Positions 9,801-20,241 are shown, counted from the first letter of the stretch. The stretch is DNA of 58,463 nucleotides from a virus (IMGVR_UViG_3300021197_001974:1-58463); one strand, 5' to 3'. Made by a program: numbers and translations. The notes: generated from the sequence alone by a model not told the origin.

Positions 9801-10343
9801 AATTGAAAAATTTAAAATTTGTTGAAAATTGTCTACTTGGTTTCCGGAAGTGGTATTCTTAACCACCACTGTCTTTCTCTTATCATCAGGCAATTTATCA
9901 AGCGTATACTCTTGTATTTGATAATCTACAAAATCATTATATTTATCAAGAAATTTTCTCAATGGTCTATCAAAATAATCATTAAAAACAAGCTCTTCCG
10001 TTAAATTCCGGTTGGTTGATTGAATGACCCTTAAGGTAATCTTTTCTCGCGCGAGACGATTATCAATCCAGGTAAATCCATAATTATTTCTCTCCGAAAT
10101 GGCGGGGATTAGCACCTCAACCTCTGCAGAAAGAGCCTCTGAGCTAGATGCTGTATCCAGCCTCTTTACTTGCGGCTGATACTTGGTAGTACCGTCAAGG
10201 CGTTTTGTTTTTACAATCTGCGCTGAATTTCCTCTAGAGGTGTCGGTCTTAGAGGAAATCATTGCGGCACGAGACAGTCTAACCTTGCCTACGTAAGCAC
10301 TAGGAGCGGCGGAACTTCTTAAACCCTTTTCATCAACTTTCAT
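6897..10343 (-). CDS. large virion structural protein with a conserved His-rich WSGPVH motif
   Basis: About 1148 residues. I place the start at the ATG at 10343 (MKVDEKGL). A GAGGAG ribosome-binding site lies 11 bases upstream, whereas the earlier in-frame GTG at 10355 directly abuts that site. A GTG at 10346 is the other candidate. Near residues 233-263 there is a striking stretch, MWSGPVHLHE then GYMEGAFHT and SHRAL, with four closely spaced His residues. I have seen similar motifs in marine T4-like structural proteins. The C-terminal third is low-complexity and Lys/Asn/Thr-rich, ending in a Gly/Arg-rich tail. It probably belongs to the baseplate or tail; a His-bound metal site is conjecture. 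Confidence 0.65.
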   Translation of the reverse strand: MKVDEKGLRSSAAPSAYVGKVRLSRAAMISSKTDTSRGNSAQIVKTKRLDGTTKYQPQVKRLDTASSSEALSAEVEVLIPAISERNNYGFTWIDNRLAREKITLRVIQSTNRNLTEELVFNDYFDRPLRKFLDKYNDFVDYQIQEYTLDKLPDDKRKTVVVKNTTSGNQVDNFQQILNFSIPRSTGHLTYFAVCEIDIEYYQGPAKPHSPVSVERVMDNFELVDRSYFFSTSDGQMWSGPVHLHEPTGYMEGAFHTDASHRALQKNILINRKIQDTTIFDVARSKEVNIFNSTTIPSSLFTDLYITRKDGGSVVFAFGFDHLGYMTSNSKYAGLFQKSNSETRRALLSACPIVDISVIRDKVTVFKGSNRLDGVENLAKTDNNSKLPDIVASSADKGGSLEKVKKFKLPGEFYNKTVEVKGDDLPPDGYELFGSVEEMDIQNLSSFRIFTGEDANMASITDGNYQYSARIQIKDGAKEFIRDKLSELQAAISLLKDYQVEASKEVNYNSVTQKFRRSFVRQQYDNKTYPILNLTSRTNILEEIREMTGPSNVQPWLYSIVKYAETLSFATDLDSAEKSKLVLQSYSVLSPITGRLDDIQMFISMMEELSEKLGGTNSESSFAHTKDKSSISQNHKSLFLNINTSFKQLFDSNIVRDTGFDYLGIVDNTVGLTRVTKSQYRDRVNQELDRYRKNLFTEEELVKEFEFLSSDNAKALLDKSTIGADLGPSKLSIAGKRTDLLSQKVDSLDYVATNSVIQNTLALNEGGKLKTVPDEKTLGILNQTGKGTSENRIKNITEVQQKSAQLVGFEPPVTKGSMPKATNTISSQKILGKDNAFANKRTTIEDRTVKQTQPTAKSTAVVVSKIMRTINTSDNLQKISDIKGDQDISFDLKNDNNFISKRIIPSQKASQDITNTLKNMPQQQKLLTLRKERLYNDAAAKATTNDDTKTDGFIFNFGMQRRVEYLSAFREDFLKSPVWKALTFNALDRTAGSLVCRIRKNNDPNLNLGEYLLFDSIPVNNEYFIIFDESQDVPTMGNNLSAKNTVASKNNSTNLKTLAKGTESVEVSNLSQVISQDSMYIEQIQYTMTQDPIPPSDAFDEISGLGVKMYKGPRPPGAKDVTRVSRLGAATAPARSPGTTATGGSRGGY

Positions 10344-10348
10344 CACAA

Positions 10349-11395
10349 TTAACACTCCTCAGAATCTAAATCTGTTTCATAGATATTGAATCTACCAACA
10401 ATTACATCATCATCGCATTCATATGGTATATCGTTAACTTCAACTCCACGAGTTCTCAAGATATTAATTAAATCACAGATCTCCTCACTGGGAATTTCCA
10501 AATCAGTTTGAATATCCATATAGTATCTTACCATATCTATCGTAGTGTCTAGTTCACCCTGTTGTTGTAGTTCGTCGTCGTCAAGTAATATATCGTTGAC
10601 AACATTAGATCTCTCTTTTTCAAAAGACAGCGGGATTAGTAGAGTCTCCGCCCCGTTGGGACCAGTTAACAGCTCATAAACCTCAATATCGTATTCTGTA
10701 TCTGATGAGGCGTTATTTTCATCAATACTCAAGATTATGCCGGGCTCTGATTCCAGTGTATAGACAAATGTTCCGTCTTGGTAAACCTGGCTTATTATAT
10801 AATTTTCAATTTCACCGCCAGCAGTGGACTGCCCTCTGCCGTCTCCAATGACCATTTTATAATTTACATTAAAGTCTAATTGTGGTATTCTCCTGACGTT
10901 GGAATTATCTGTAGAAGATGTTGAGCCGGTAAAATAGTTTATAGCACCGCTTAGCTCCCCCTTTAGAGCCCGAATATCCCAAGAGGGGGCGTTAGTGCTA
11001 CCAAGCTCCATTGTCCCTATAGGCTCATTTAGGGAAAATTCATTTTCATATCGATGTGGAAAGAATGCGCTTTCGGCGGTGCGAATACCACGACCAGGGT
11101 CGTCCGGGTCTAAAACAGCGGCAGCAAAGAAATTAAACAATACTAAACCACGAACCTCCTGTTCGGCTCCTCTGTGTAGTGCCTGGGTTTTTATTTGCAC
11201 TGTGTTCTCTTGGATACGAGCCTCTACGTCATTTTGAATCTCTTGCACCTCGGCTGAGCCAGACGCATCATATAGTATATTATCGTCGTAAAACGCATAA
11301 TAAACTGGCTTAAACATCCCCATTGACATCAAGGTTTCGCCGTACGACGTAAGCTCTAAGTCAATCACCTCTTCTTTTTTGTTAAAGAATTTCAT
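10349..11395 (-). CDS. conserved T4-like marine phage virion protein (MKFFNKKEEVIDLELT family)
   Basis: 348 residues beginning MKFFNKKEEVIDLELTSYGE, followed by GMFKPVYYAFYDDNILYD. This N-terminus is characteristic of a structural protein conserved in marine T4-like phages. The C-terminus is very acidic (many Asp and Glu) and ends in DSEEC. No catalytic motif is apparent. It lies six bases from the giant 2945-residue gene and just before the 1152-residue-class gene, which suggests these proteins assemble together, probably in the baseplate. Confidence 0.7.
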   Translation of the reverse strand: MKFFNKKEEVIDLELTSYGETLMSMGMFKPVYYAFYDDNILYDASGSAEVQEIQNDVEARIQENTVQIKTQALHRGAEQEVRGLVLFNFFAAAVLDPDDPGRGIRTAESAFFPHRYENEFSLNEPIGTMELGSTNAPSWDIRALKGELSGAINYFTGSTSSTDNSNVRRIPQLDFNVNYKMVIGDGRGQSTAGGEIENYIISQVYQDGTFVYTLESEPGIILSIDENNASSDTEYDIEVYELLTGPNGAETLLIPLSFEKERSNVVNDILLDDDELQQQGELDTTIDMVRYYMDIQTDLEIPSEEICDLINILRTRGVEVNDIPYECDDDVIVGRFNIYETDLDSEEC

Positions 11396-11401
11396 CTAAC
11401 A

Positions 11402-14400
11402 TCACTCTCGGCTCATGCCGCCAGTTGTGACAACTGGGGGGCTGTCATCTGATGGGTCGGCAGAGTTTCCCTCAATTGTTATTTCGGCATCTATTTTAAC
11501 TAGTTCTACCAGCGAAAAGAAATCATATGGCCAGTTGTAGCTGTAGTCTGGAATGGCAGACTTTCCAGAGTCTCTTCTGCCAACATCGACTGCAACCGTT
11601 CTATCAAAATTTCCTACCTGATTTACTTCATCAGCAATAATTTTGCTAAAGTAATTTTTATTTGCCCTCTGTTTTACCTTGAAGACCATCCACTGTACCC
11701 TGCTTGGAACATCTGAATCTAGAAGTTCGGAAGCCAATAAGGGGTGGCTAATAGATACCTGCCTTATCATCTCCTCAGATGATAGTCCGTTTCCAGAGAC
11801 AAACTCTTGTGATTCCGGATCAAAGGAGAAGGCAGACCTAGGTGCCAGATTTTGCCATATATCCACCAGATCGTCCTGATTTAACATTTGTTCAAATTCA
11901 AATATATAAGCCGCGTATGGATCCACTGCTTCAGGGTTTGTTATAAAATCCAAAGCCGGTGGGAAAACATATCTTGTCATAGAGTCAATCATACTGGCTA
12001 TAGATCCATTAGTAGGCTTCTTGCCAGATCTAAACTCTCCCAAGGCTTCAGAGACCCTTTCTTTGGCGATTGAAAAGAAAGATCTTTCTCCGGACTGTTC
12101 AACAAATGGTATTGCAACAACTGCCTCTCTTATGATCTTTGCATCACTAACGGAGCCGAGTCGCCTTGGGGCTGAGGAGAAGCCCACCAGATCAACTAGC
12201 GAGCCTGTTGATGCTGGAGATCCATTGAGTGCGTTTTCAATATAATTTTCCGGGATGTCCCCTATTTGGAAAAATATGCCCTTTGACGGGTCATCCGGTA
12301 AAACCCCGTACTGATGCCACATTCCATAGGCTACGCTGGCACTTCCATAAGTGGGGAGAGTCCTCGTGGCATCTTGGAAATTCAACATGGGTGTTTCAAA
12401 TTTAGGTTGTATTACCCACACGCTTTCGTCACTGTCGCTGGCAACCAATGGCTCTCCGCTAATTGGGTCATATGTCAAATTCTTAATTTGTGCTTTTCCG
12501 AATAAGTTGAATGATGCATCAACCTGCATCGCATTGTATTCAACATTATCCAAATGCATTATAGTATTCACATTCATTGATTTCCACGTATCTCCAATAC
12601 GCTTATAGGACACAGCCAAGTTTGCGGGCGAGAATATCTCCTCTAGTGTAATTGGGTTTTCAGTAGTTGAGGTCCTGGGTGCGGTGAAAAACAGATCTGC
12701 CCATGCTTCACCATAATAATAAGGAGGTGTAAACGGCGGATTAATACCATCTCCAGATGTTAGCTGAGTTCGGTTCGCGCCGCCGCCCACAGGTGGTCCA
12801 AAAGCAGAGGGTCTACTGTACATTGTGAATGTCTCTTTCACGTCAGTCTCGTCTCGGGGAATAAATGGATTTCTGTATCCGAGGGTTCCTGTTCTCCAAG
12901 TAGCCACATTAAGACTCTTATATATCTTGAATCTGGCACCATATTGTTCACCTGATTTTACAGATTCAAATCTTTTTTCAGGTTTTGACACCAAGGAGGA
13001 AAACTGTTGCTCTGGCAGGAAGAATTCTGGTACCTCTGCAAAGAAGTTGCTCGCCATCATCTTATATATGTTATCGCCTCTTCCGTCCCAAGAGGCGGTT
13101 ATATTAATAGCACAGCTGGGGTGTGGCTCAAGGTCTATGATATCTTTGTCGGAAATATATTTTTCAGGCTCTATTAGCGCCTCAAACGGAATCCTGTAGT
13201 GGAACCTGCCAGCATTCGGGGCGGAGCCGGAAATATAAGCGTGACTAGTGACTACCTTTGCGGTACCGCCATGTGTTCCAAGGCTAGCGGACATCATTGG
13301 GTAGTCAACCGCTATGCCCGACTTGATCGTATTGTACATCAAACCTGGAGCATAAAAAGGTGCCATGAAGGCTTTCATGCCAGCGCTACCGGTGGCGTGA
13401 GTGCCCTCAAGCCTAACTGCGGGTCCATAGGAGGCAGAAAACTGTCGCCCAAGCTCGGCTGTTCTAGCTGCTGGGTAAAACCCATCATACGGCAAGAATT
13501 TAAGTAGCGCGCTACACTGTAACGTGATATTTGATGGATTAGCTATGTCCGCGTGTTCGTCCCTAACAATGTCAAAGAACTTAAGAAAGTCAGAATTAGT
13601 ATAAGTTGTGTAGAAGTTCTCCTCGCTGCTAACGTCGCGATCTGACAAGCCTCCGGACATGTTAAAGATTGATGCATTGTCCGCGAGGAAATTGCCCCCC
13701 TTTTCGGACATATAATATTTAATGTGATCACTTATTCTAAATTCAGGCACCACAGAATAATCTTTACCAATGCTCCGCATATTGTTAATATAATCATCAT
13801 ATGAGTTATACCATGGATTTTTTCCAGCTTGACCTGGGGCATCCCAGAGTGCTTGACCGCCAAACTCCTGCTCGGGGGATCCTGCCACCTGAGAAAAAGT
13901 GGTTAAATAGTTCGTGCTGTCGAAGAAAACACCAGGGAGTTTTGCGTCAGGCAATGCGCCAACCGAAGATACTACAGAATGAACAAAGTCAACGGTGTGT
14001 CGGCGCGCGTACTGTACAGAAGCTGTAATATTTGCAACGTTTCCGCTGTGTATTTGGCAATAGCTGTTCTGTAGAATGCCAGGACCGCCAGCTGAAGTTA
14101 CCCTACCGTGCATTTTTCTTGTCAAGAAATCTTCATCAGCGTCAAGTGACCACATACTCTGGGTGACCGTGTTCTCGGAGGACCCCTGGGTGCCATTGAT
14201 CTCTATAGACGCAGAAGCCAAAAGGGCTTGATTTGTTTGGGTCCTATCTTCCCTAATATCTCTCCAAAAATTATTAGCATATTCTGGTCGTCCGCGTACG
14301 CTGCTGGAGAAAACATTTCTTGAGGCGGGGTATACTCTCTCGCCATATGTTATAAAATTAAATGAATTTACTGGGCTATCATCATCAAGATCGGCGCCAT

Positions 14401-17400
14401 CAGCATAAAGATCTCTGAGGCGGTCATATGCTTGAGTTTGTTGTTGGTTGACACCGTATTCGTTATTCAGTACCGGGCTGTTGAAAGCATGAAGGCTATT
14501 TGCGTAGCTGCTATAAAAATCAGCAGATTCCTCAGTCTCAATACCCTTATCTGTCAAACTTTTAACATTTACATTTTGTCTAATCGGGCTGAATTTTGTG
14601 ACTATAGGGGGCTCTACAAACTGCTTGACTGTCCCAAATCTTGGCTCTGGGACACTCTCAACAACAGGCAGCGGATAATTGAAATTGTTTTTAGCAACAT
14701 GAGAAATTATGTTCTTCTCCCTTTGTTTGCGCGCGACGGCTGTCTCTCCTCCTCGGATTTGTTTCCAGGAGCTGTAGCCATAGGCTCCATTTCTATGAGA
14801 GTTCAGCGCATTCAGAGTATCAGCTACATTTATGGTTGCTAAATCAGTATTTCTATGGTCACCGGCAGAGGAAGAAGCAATGCTGGTCGTTATGTTTATA
14901 TCATCCTTCACTAGTGTGTTAAGGTTTGCAAAATCCACCTGTATACTATCAGCCGTTACAATACTGGCTGACGCAAAATCTATAGCTTGTGCGACACCGG
15001 CTGAGCTGGAGACCACACTGTCGTTCCAGGCATGACCGTTTATCCTAGCCACCTCATAGGAAGCAGTAATCCAGGAATATTGTAGGTCTGTTCTGGGAAT
15101 TTCATGGGACACAAAAGCGTTGTCCCTGAAGGAACCGGTGGCAGCCTCTCCATATTGATTCTCCCCTGTTCCGCTAAACACCACTCTTTTCAAAGTGTTT
15201 CTGTTGATTTTATGATAAGAGGGCTTAGCGACATACACATCAGACGAGATAGATCCGAATGTCTTGTCATGACCAAATTTTCCAGAGTGATCAGAGAGGA
15301 GTGTGCGCAGACCTCGTCGCTCATTAATTTGATCTTGTACTCTTATAGCGTCAGTTTCGCCACTTCCAGAAGATCTAACCGATAAGTTTCTATAAGTCAT
15401 TGCGTTATAGACTGACTTCTCAGCAGCGGTTATGTCTAGATATCCCAAAGTGTTAACCTCGGGACCTCCGGGGGCAGAAAAACGATTAACAAATATTGAC
15501 TTTGTGGCGGAGCCTGTGCGAATTATGGTACCAAATTGCGCCAAGACCTCATAGCGGGCACTAATATCTAGAGTGTCATCTACTGAATTGAACCTGGTTC
15601 CAAAAACATTGCCCGCCACTGTGCCGACATTGATGCCCAGCAAAGTTGATAGGACGTTAGTTTGTGGTAGTTTTTCTTTAATGCTTAGGGTTGACGGCAA
15701 GGTGATGCCCTCATTGTCTACAAAGTATTTATTATTTACAGATCTTGCAGAAGTCTGAACGACCTCATAATTATCCCTGTAATTTCCGATGGTTGTGGAC
15801 GCAGTTGTGTAGCTTATGTTCCTTATATTAACCGGTCTTTTAGCACCAACATTTCGATATCTTGTAGCAAACTCATTAGCAGTATAAGGGTATGGTCCGC
15901 CTGGATATGGATAATCTGGTCCTACAAAGCCGACTATTGTCCCCTCGCCGCCGGCACCCCAGCCGCCACCATACCTAGTTCCCAAGAACAATAGCCAAGC
16001 CTCCGGTCTGTTACCAGGAGCATCAATATTGTTTGTTGAAGATAGGGTGGAATCGTATCTATTTATGCTGATGTGTCGCGACTGGTGACCGCCAACATGA
16101 GCCTCGGCAAACGGACCCTGCATTGGCACTTCATTGCTATTTCCGTATGTATCTGAATGGAGGTTTGTTAGGATGGTGCCAGTTTTAAAGCTACTGACCA
16201 TTAGAGAGTTATAGCCAGTCGTGACAGTGCCGCTCACTAGGTTAAATGGGGCGGCGATATCTCCCTTTAGTTGCGAGCTATAGGTAGCATTATCTTGCCC
16301 AGAGCCTGCTTCGTCCTCTCTTCTTAGTTTAGCTCTAAAAGAATATTTTCTCTTTTCATTTGGATCAGTTACATCGTCAATATTCTGGAATTCCAAAACA
16401 TCCACATCATCCATTAGCACGGTGTTGAGGGGCATGCCCGCTACTGCACGGGGTCCGTATACAGCTGTTGCATTAAATATTAAATCCCTTCTTTTAGCTG
16501 ACGAGTAGTTAGTCCCGCCGTGCACAATTTTAACTTGATCTTTATTGAAGACAAACGGTCTCTTCTTATCACGATCATATTGGGACTTCAGGGATTCAAA
16601 AATTGTTTGCCGGTCATTATCAACCGCTGTCACTCCCGTAGCCAAACCGCCGGTCTCATCGCGGGCGGCTCTCGTCTTCCAGTACGGAGCATGCTTGTTC
16701 TGAACGTATGGTATTGGCGCGCGACCCAAGACTGGATTTAGCATGTTGCGTGCCCTGGGTGGACTGCTTCTTGTTGCGCCGGCGCCCATCATAGACCCCT
16801 CTAGAGATGGCTCTTTTCTCTCAAGAGTGGGAAACTTTGACCAATACTTGTTTCTTTCTAATACGTGACTCTCAACAAGATTTCGAATATCTTCAGATGT
16901 GTCAGCAGATGCAGCGGCAAGCTGCTGCATAAATATTGATAGTGATGAATCAATCCACTTGTAAAAATCTATAAACTTATCTAGATCCGGCGTATTCTGA
17001 ATATTTGCAAAAAAGAGTGCACGAGCTTTATCCATTAATTTGTAATCTTGACGATATCTGTTAACCGGATCTCCAATTAGGTTATCAAACTCCACTATCG
17101 TAGCAAATGACTGCAACATTTGATCAGATATCACCTGATACATGCTTTTTTCTACTGATAGGAAATGACTAACTGGTCTCTGATCTCTATCAAAGCTTTC
17201 CTCATCCTGATTTAGAATGCTAACCATCTGAGAGGACTGCACAACCTCTGGCAGAGATTGTCGTGCGGCATTGAGATAATTCTTGTCAACAGACTTAGTA
17301 TCCAGCGCGGGGAAGAACTGACCCTTGGCAGTATGCTGCGCCTTTGCTATGTTCCCGTACCACCCATATCTAGATTGCAAATCTGTAGATCCAGATGAAA

Positions 17401-20239
17401 AATCCTCTACTGAAATAAATCCGTCCGCATCAGATCCAGTTACATTTTCAAAACTCCAATTTAATGCTAGTGTCTCAATTTCCGGTATGTAGGTGCCCGT
17501 CATTGACGTCTGAGAGGCGAATGCGTTTCTATATGGATTCAGGGTACCATAATTTTCTGGGTCGCGTGAGTGTGCGCGAATGACCCCATCTGGAATCACA
17601 TCAGCCCAATACCTAATGGCAGATAATTTAATATCACTAGACTGCAACACATTTCCGGTAAAGTTAGTTCTATGTGCCCCAGCAAACACTCGCTTATCAC
17701 TACGTAATAAATTAACCGCGCCCTGGTTTGGAAGTGTCCCAGTTAACAGGAATTCATTACGAACAATATCTAGCTCTGAGTTGATTCCAAAAAATTCAAT
17801 CTTATACCTAGTCGCAGTGTCAATTGAGCCGCTTGTTGACACTCCTGTTATAACATCACCAAGAGGATACTTCTCATTGAAGACTCTTACGGCAAAATTC
17901 CATTTGTTGTTGTCATAAACATCTTTGTATAAGCTACTTGTTAAAGTCGGGAAAGTTGCAACGGAGGATGTTAAGCGGAATCTCACATCGGGCGAGTCGT
18001 CGTCGGCGCGCAGCGCTTGTACTCTGAGGTCGGCATAATCGTTCGTTGGCCAAGTTGTGTCGGCTGCATCAGACCCATCTGCGCTGTGCATACCATAGAG
18101 AGACACCGTAGTTATTATGTTACCTGGAACTGAAGATATTGATGCGCAGATGTCCCCTTTGGCAGGAAACAACATCTCGGATTCTAGAGTGAATCCTAAG
18201 TAATCTTCTTTTCCAAGATCATCGCTATCAGCTGTGCCGGATATAAACGATACACTGTTGGAGTTTGAAGATGCAGTCATCTGGTAGATTGTTGCATCAT
18301 TTCGGCTAAGTGAGTTAAAATCTACTAAGTTCTTGCTTACTACCGCTGATCGGAAATTGTCTTTTAATTCATATGTTACATTATTACCATAAACATTTAA
18401 CCTGACCAGCTCCTCGTCTACTCCATAACAATGAATCAAATTTCTATATGCGTTTTCTGTTCCCTTGGACTTGTTGATATGTATGAGGTTGTTATAGATG
18501 TTTTGATATATTCTATTTTTAATTTCCCTAAAATCTAGATTATATTCCCTATCTTCATCCCGAGATAGAAACTCCTCTAATATGTTCGCATCTATAAACA
18601 TATTCGGAGTATACATGCCCCTCTCCCTAACAAGGGCATTGGCGAAAGACGGAGCTGAATGGCTTGAGCTAAGATATGTTATGTTTTTTAGTCGCGGTAT
18701 TTCTCTTATTTGATTCTGTAGTCTGTCAAAATAGCTTGCTACAATCTGAACTAGATTTTTGAGATCGCCGCTGTTATCATCTTCGGTGATCCAGGCAGGC
18801 AGTGTATTGTAAATTGACGAATTGTTCTGCTCGTCGTAGTAGCTACCAGAGGCTCTTAGGTCGCTCAACAAAGAGGAGACTTCTGGATGGCTGGAGTATA
18901 TGATGGGATCTAAAAATTCAGTGCTAGCTGCCGAAGATGAAACCATTGCAGAGCCTGTATTTCTAGCTGATGTGTTGTATCCGGTCCAAGAGCCGTTTGA
19001 TATTCTACCAGAGTAGTCCAACACAACGGAATCTAGAGTAGAATTGCCCGTTATACCCTCATTAAATTTATAATAAACGCCGAGCGTAGTATTGGCGTCG
19101 TCAGTATTAACGCCTCCCCGAACTTGGGTCCAATAATTTCTTCCAATATTTTGCGGTGTACGTGCCTCTTTCCAGTATCTAAATTCGTCAAGTGAGGCGT
19201 CTAGTTTTCCCCACCCCTCAGTGGGGTAAGTGGTACCCCCAAAAGCCCAAGGGGAAGTCCTTAGAGCACCAATGTTTGCAACCATCCCGCCCGTGACCTC
19301 ATTGATCGTAGATCCCGTTGTTCTGGTGTCGTTTAAGTCTCCATTTACATATAACTTAGCTGTCAGTAAACTGCTAGAAGACAAAAAGGTAATCGCATAG
19401 TGGTTCCAGCTATTATCAGCAACAGAGGCAGTGTTAATATTTGTACCAATTATCTGGTTAATAAGTCCAGCCGGGGCGGTTGGGCTGGAAGTTCCAGAAA
19501 TGTAAGTGACTCTAAAGGGGGATTCATTAGATACTGTTCCTGTTATTTCAACCCTAAGACGCCCATAATCTACAGAGTTTACGTCCTTATAATTCCATAA
19601 ATCAAATATTACCTCAGTCCCAGTCTTCGTAGGCGCAAAAGACTCCTTTTTAAGCCAGAACTCTACTGTTGACCCACTGGCTGGGTTTAATCTTAGATTT
19701 GACCCGCGATTATTAGAAAGGTCGTATATATTGTTTTGATTATGAGAACCACTAAATGCATTTGCGATGGGATCTTCCGAAGACAAGGTGGTATCTGGCG
19801 CCCCAGATAAAGAGATGTATTCATAAGATGCGGTTGCAGTGGCGCCATACGCACCAGAGCTGGCGACCTGAGTGCCCCAACCATCAGCTGACAAGATAAT
19901 ATAGCCATTTGTCCTGGGGTATCTTTTATCTAATACGTAATGATCAAGGAATGATGAGCTTAGAAAATATTGACTGATCTCATTTTGAGATCCGTCATAA
20001 GGATACTCCAAATATACTCTCTTTACAGCGTCTTCATAATACTTTTCCGCAGATCCATATATAGCAAAATTTGACGCTGACGAATAGTCAAGGGGAGGCA
20101 AAAAGACGTCAGCCCTCTTTAGAACTGTGTCCATGTTCTCCCCAGACTCAGCTTCACTGTTTAGCGAATCTGAGGTCTCCGAGGAAATGACGTTTGTTAT
20201 ATTCGTGCTTTTGCGATTGAAACGGTCTTCAATACCCAT
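11402..20239 (-). CDS. giant virion protein with an N-terminal LamG-like carbohydrate-binding domain
   Basis: 2945 residues, by far the longest gene in the window. Residues about 180-370 form a LamG/concanavalin A-like jelly roll, with TVEFWLKKE, a WNHYAITF strand, LYVNGDLNDT and LDEFRYWKEARTPQNIGRNYW, the usual order for this fold. Such domains often bind glycans or mediate adhesion. The rest is beta-rich with many Ser, Asn, Tyr and Arg residues and no recognised enzyme motif. It lies just downstream of the gp6-like wedge gene and a 540-residue structural gene, where T4 keeps its larger wedge proteins (gp7 class, about 1030 residues). I infer a greatly enlarged baseplate or fibre protein, possibly for host recognition. 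It is uninterrupted, with no intein or intron boundary noticed. Confidence 0.75.
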   Translation of the reverse strand: MGIEDRFNRKSTNITNVISSETSDSLNSEAESGENMDTVLKRADVFLPPLDYSSASNFAIYGSAEKYYEDAVKRVYLEYPYDGSQNEISQYFLSSSFLDHYVLDKRYPRTNGYIILSADGWGTQVASSGAYGATATASYEYISLSGAPDTTLSSEDPIANAFSGSHNQNNIYDLSNNRGSNLRLNPASGSTVEFWLKKESFAPTKTGTEVIFDLWNYKDVNSVDYGRLRVEITGTVSNESPFRVTYISGTSSPTAPAGLINQIIGTNINTASVADNSWNHYAITFLSSSSLLTAKLYVNGDLNDTRTTGSTINEVTGGMVANIGALRTSPWAFGGTTYPTEGWGKLDASLDEFRYWKEARTPQNIGRNYWTQVRGGVNTDDANTTLGVYYKFNEGITGNSTLDSVVLDYSGRISNGSWTGYNTSARNTGSAMVSSSAASTEFLDPIIYSSHPEVSSLLSDLRASGSYYDEQNNSSIYNTLPAWITEDDNSGDLKNLVQIVASYFDRLQNQIREIPRLKNITYLSSSHSAPSFANALVRERGMYTPNMFIDANILEEFLSRDEDREYNLDFREIKNRIYQNIYNNLIHINKSKGTENAYRNLIHCYGVDEELVRLNVYGNNVTYELKDNFRSAVVSKNLVDFNSLSRNDATIYQMTASSNSNSVSFISGTADSDDLGKEDYLGFTLESEMLFPAKGDICASISSVPGNIITTVSLYGMHSADGSDAADTTWPTNDYADLRVQALRADDDSPDVRFRLTSSVATFPTLTSSLYKDVYDNNKWNFAVRVFNEKYPLGDVITGVSTSGSIDTATRYKIEFFGINSELDIVRNEFLLTGTLPNQGAVNLLRSDKRVFAGAHRTNFTGNVLQSSDIKLSAIRYWADVIPDGVIRAHSRDPENYGTLNPYRNAFASQTSMTGTYIPEIETLALNWSFENVTGSDADGFISVEDFSSGSTDLQSRYGWYGNIAKAQHTAKGQFFPALDTKSVDKNYLNAARQSLPEVVQSSQMVSILNQDEESFDRDQRPVSHFLSVEKSMYQVISDQMLQSFATIVEFDNLIGDPVNRYRQDYKLMDKARALFFANIQNTPDLDKFIDFYKWIDSSLSIFMQQLAAASADTSEDIRNLVESHVLERNKYWSKFPTLERKEPSLEGSMMGAGATRSSPPRARNMLNPVLGRAPIPYVQNKHAPYWKTRAARDETGGLATGVTAVDNDRQTIFESLKSQYDRDKKRPFVFNKDQVKIVHGGTNYSSAKRRDLIFNATAVYGPRAVAGMPLNTVLMDDVDVLEFQNIDDVTDPNEKRKYSFRAKLRREDEAGSGQDNATYSSQLKGDIAAPFNLVSGTVTTGYNSLMVSSFKTGTILTNLHSDTYGNSNEVPMQGPFAEAHVGGHQSRHISINRYDSTLSSTNNIDAPGNRPEAWLLFLGTRYGGGWGAGGEGTIVGFVGPDYPYPGGPYPYTANEFATRYRNVGAKRPVNIRNISYTTASTTIGNYRDNYEVVQTSARSVNNKYFVDNEGITLPSTLSIKEKLPQTNVLSTLLGINVGTVAGNVFGTRFNSVDDTLDISARYEVLAQFGTIIRTGSATKSIFVNRFSAPGGPEVNTLGYLDITAAEKSVYNAMTYRNLSVRSSGSGETDAIRVQDQINERRGLRTLLSDHSGKFGHDKTFGSISSDVYVAKPSYHKINRNTLKRVVFSGTGENQYGEAATGSFRDNAFVSHEIPRTDLQYSWITASYEVARINGHAWNDSVVSSSAGVAQAIDFASASIVTADSIQVDFANLNTLVKDDINITTSIASSSAGDHRNTDLATINVADTLNALNSHRNGAYGYSSWKQIRGGETAVARKQREKNIISHVAKNNFNYPLPVVESVPEPRFGTVKQFVEPPIVTKFSPIRQNVNVKSLTDKGIETEESADFYSSYANSLHAFNSPVLNNEYGVNQQQTQAYDRLRDLYADGADLDDDSPVNSFNFITYGERVYPASRNVFSSSVRGRPEYANNFWRDIREDRTQTNQALLASASIEINGTQGSSENTVTQSMWSLDADEDFLTRKMHGRVTSAGGPGILQNSYCQIHSGNVANITASVQYARRHTVDFVHSVVSSVGALPDAKLPGVFFDSTNYLTTFSQVAGSPEQEFGGQALWDAPGQAGKNPWYNSYDDYINNMRSIGKDYSVVPEFRISDHIKYYMSEKGGNFLADNASIFNMSGGLSDRDVSSEENFYTTYTNSDFLKFFDIVRDEHADIANPSNITLQCSALLKFLPYDGFYPAARTAELGRQFSASYGPAVRLEGTHATGSAGMKAFMAPFYAPGLMYNTIKSGIAVDYPMMSASLGTHGGTAKVVTSHAYISGSAPNAGRFHYRIPFEALIEPEKYISDKDIIDLEPHPSCAINITASWDGRGDNIYKMMASNFFAEVPEFFLPEQQFSSLVSKPEKRFESVKSGEQYGARFKIYKSLNVATWRTGTLGYRNPFIPRDETDVKETFTMYSRPSAFGPPVGGGANRTQLTSGDGINPPFTPPYYYGEAWADLFFTAPRTSTTENPITLEEIFSPANLAVSYKRIGDTWKSMNVNTIMHLDNVEYNAMQVDASFNLFGKAQIKNLTYDPISGEPLVASDSDESVWVIQPKFETPMLNFQDATRTLPTYGSASVAYGMWHQYGVLPDDPSKGIFFQIGDIPENYIENALNGSPASTGSLVDLVGFSSAPRRLGSVSDAKIIREAVVAIPFVEQSGERSFFSIAKERVSEALGEFRSGKKPTNGSIASMIDSMTRYVFPPALDFITNPEAVDPYAAYIFEFEQMLNQDDLVDIWQNLAPRSAFSFDPESQEFVSGNGLSSEEMIRQVSISHPLLASELLDSDVPSRVQWMVFKVKQRANKNYFSKIIADEVNQVGNFDRTVAVDVGRRDSGKSAIPDYSYNWPYDFFSLVELVKIDAEITIEGNSADPSDDSPPVVTTGGMSRE

Positions 20240-20241
20240 GT

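Noticed and set aside
14432-14842. 136-residue plus-strand ORF inside the 2945-residue gene
   Set aside because: It is antisense to a continuous coding frame and carries no family signature.
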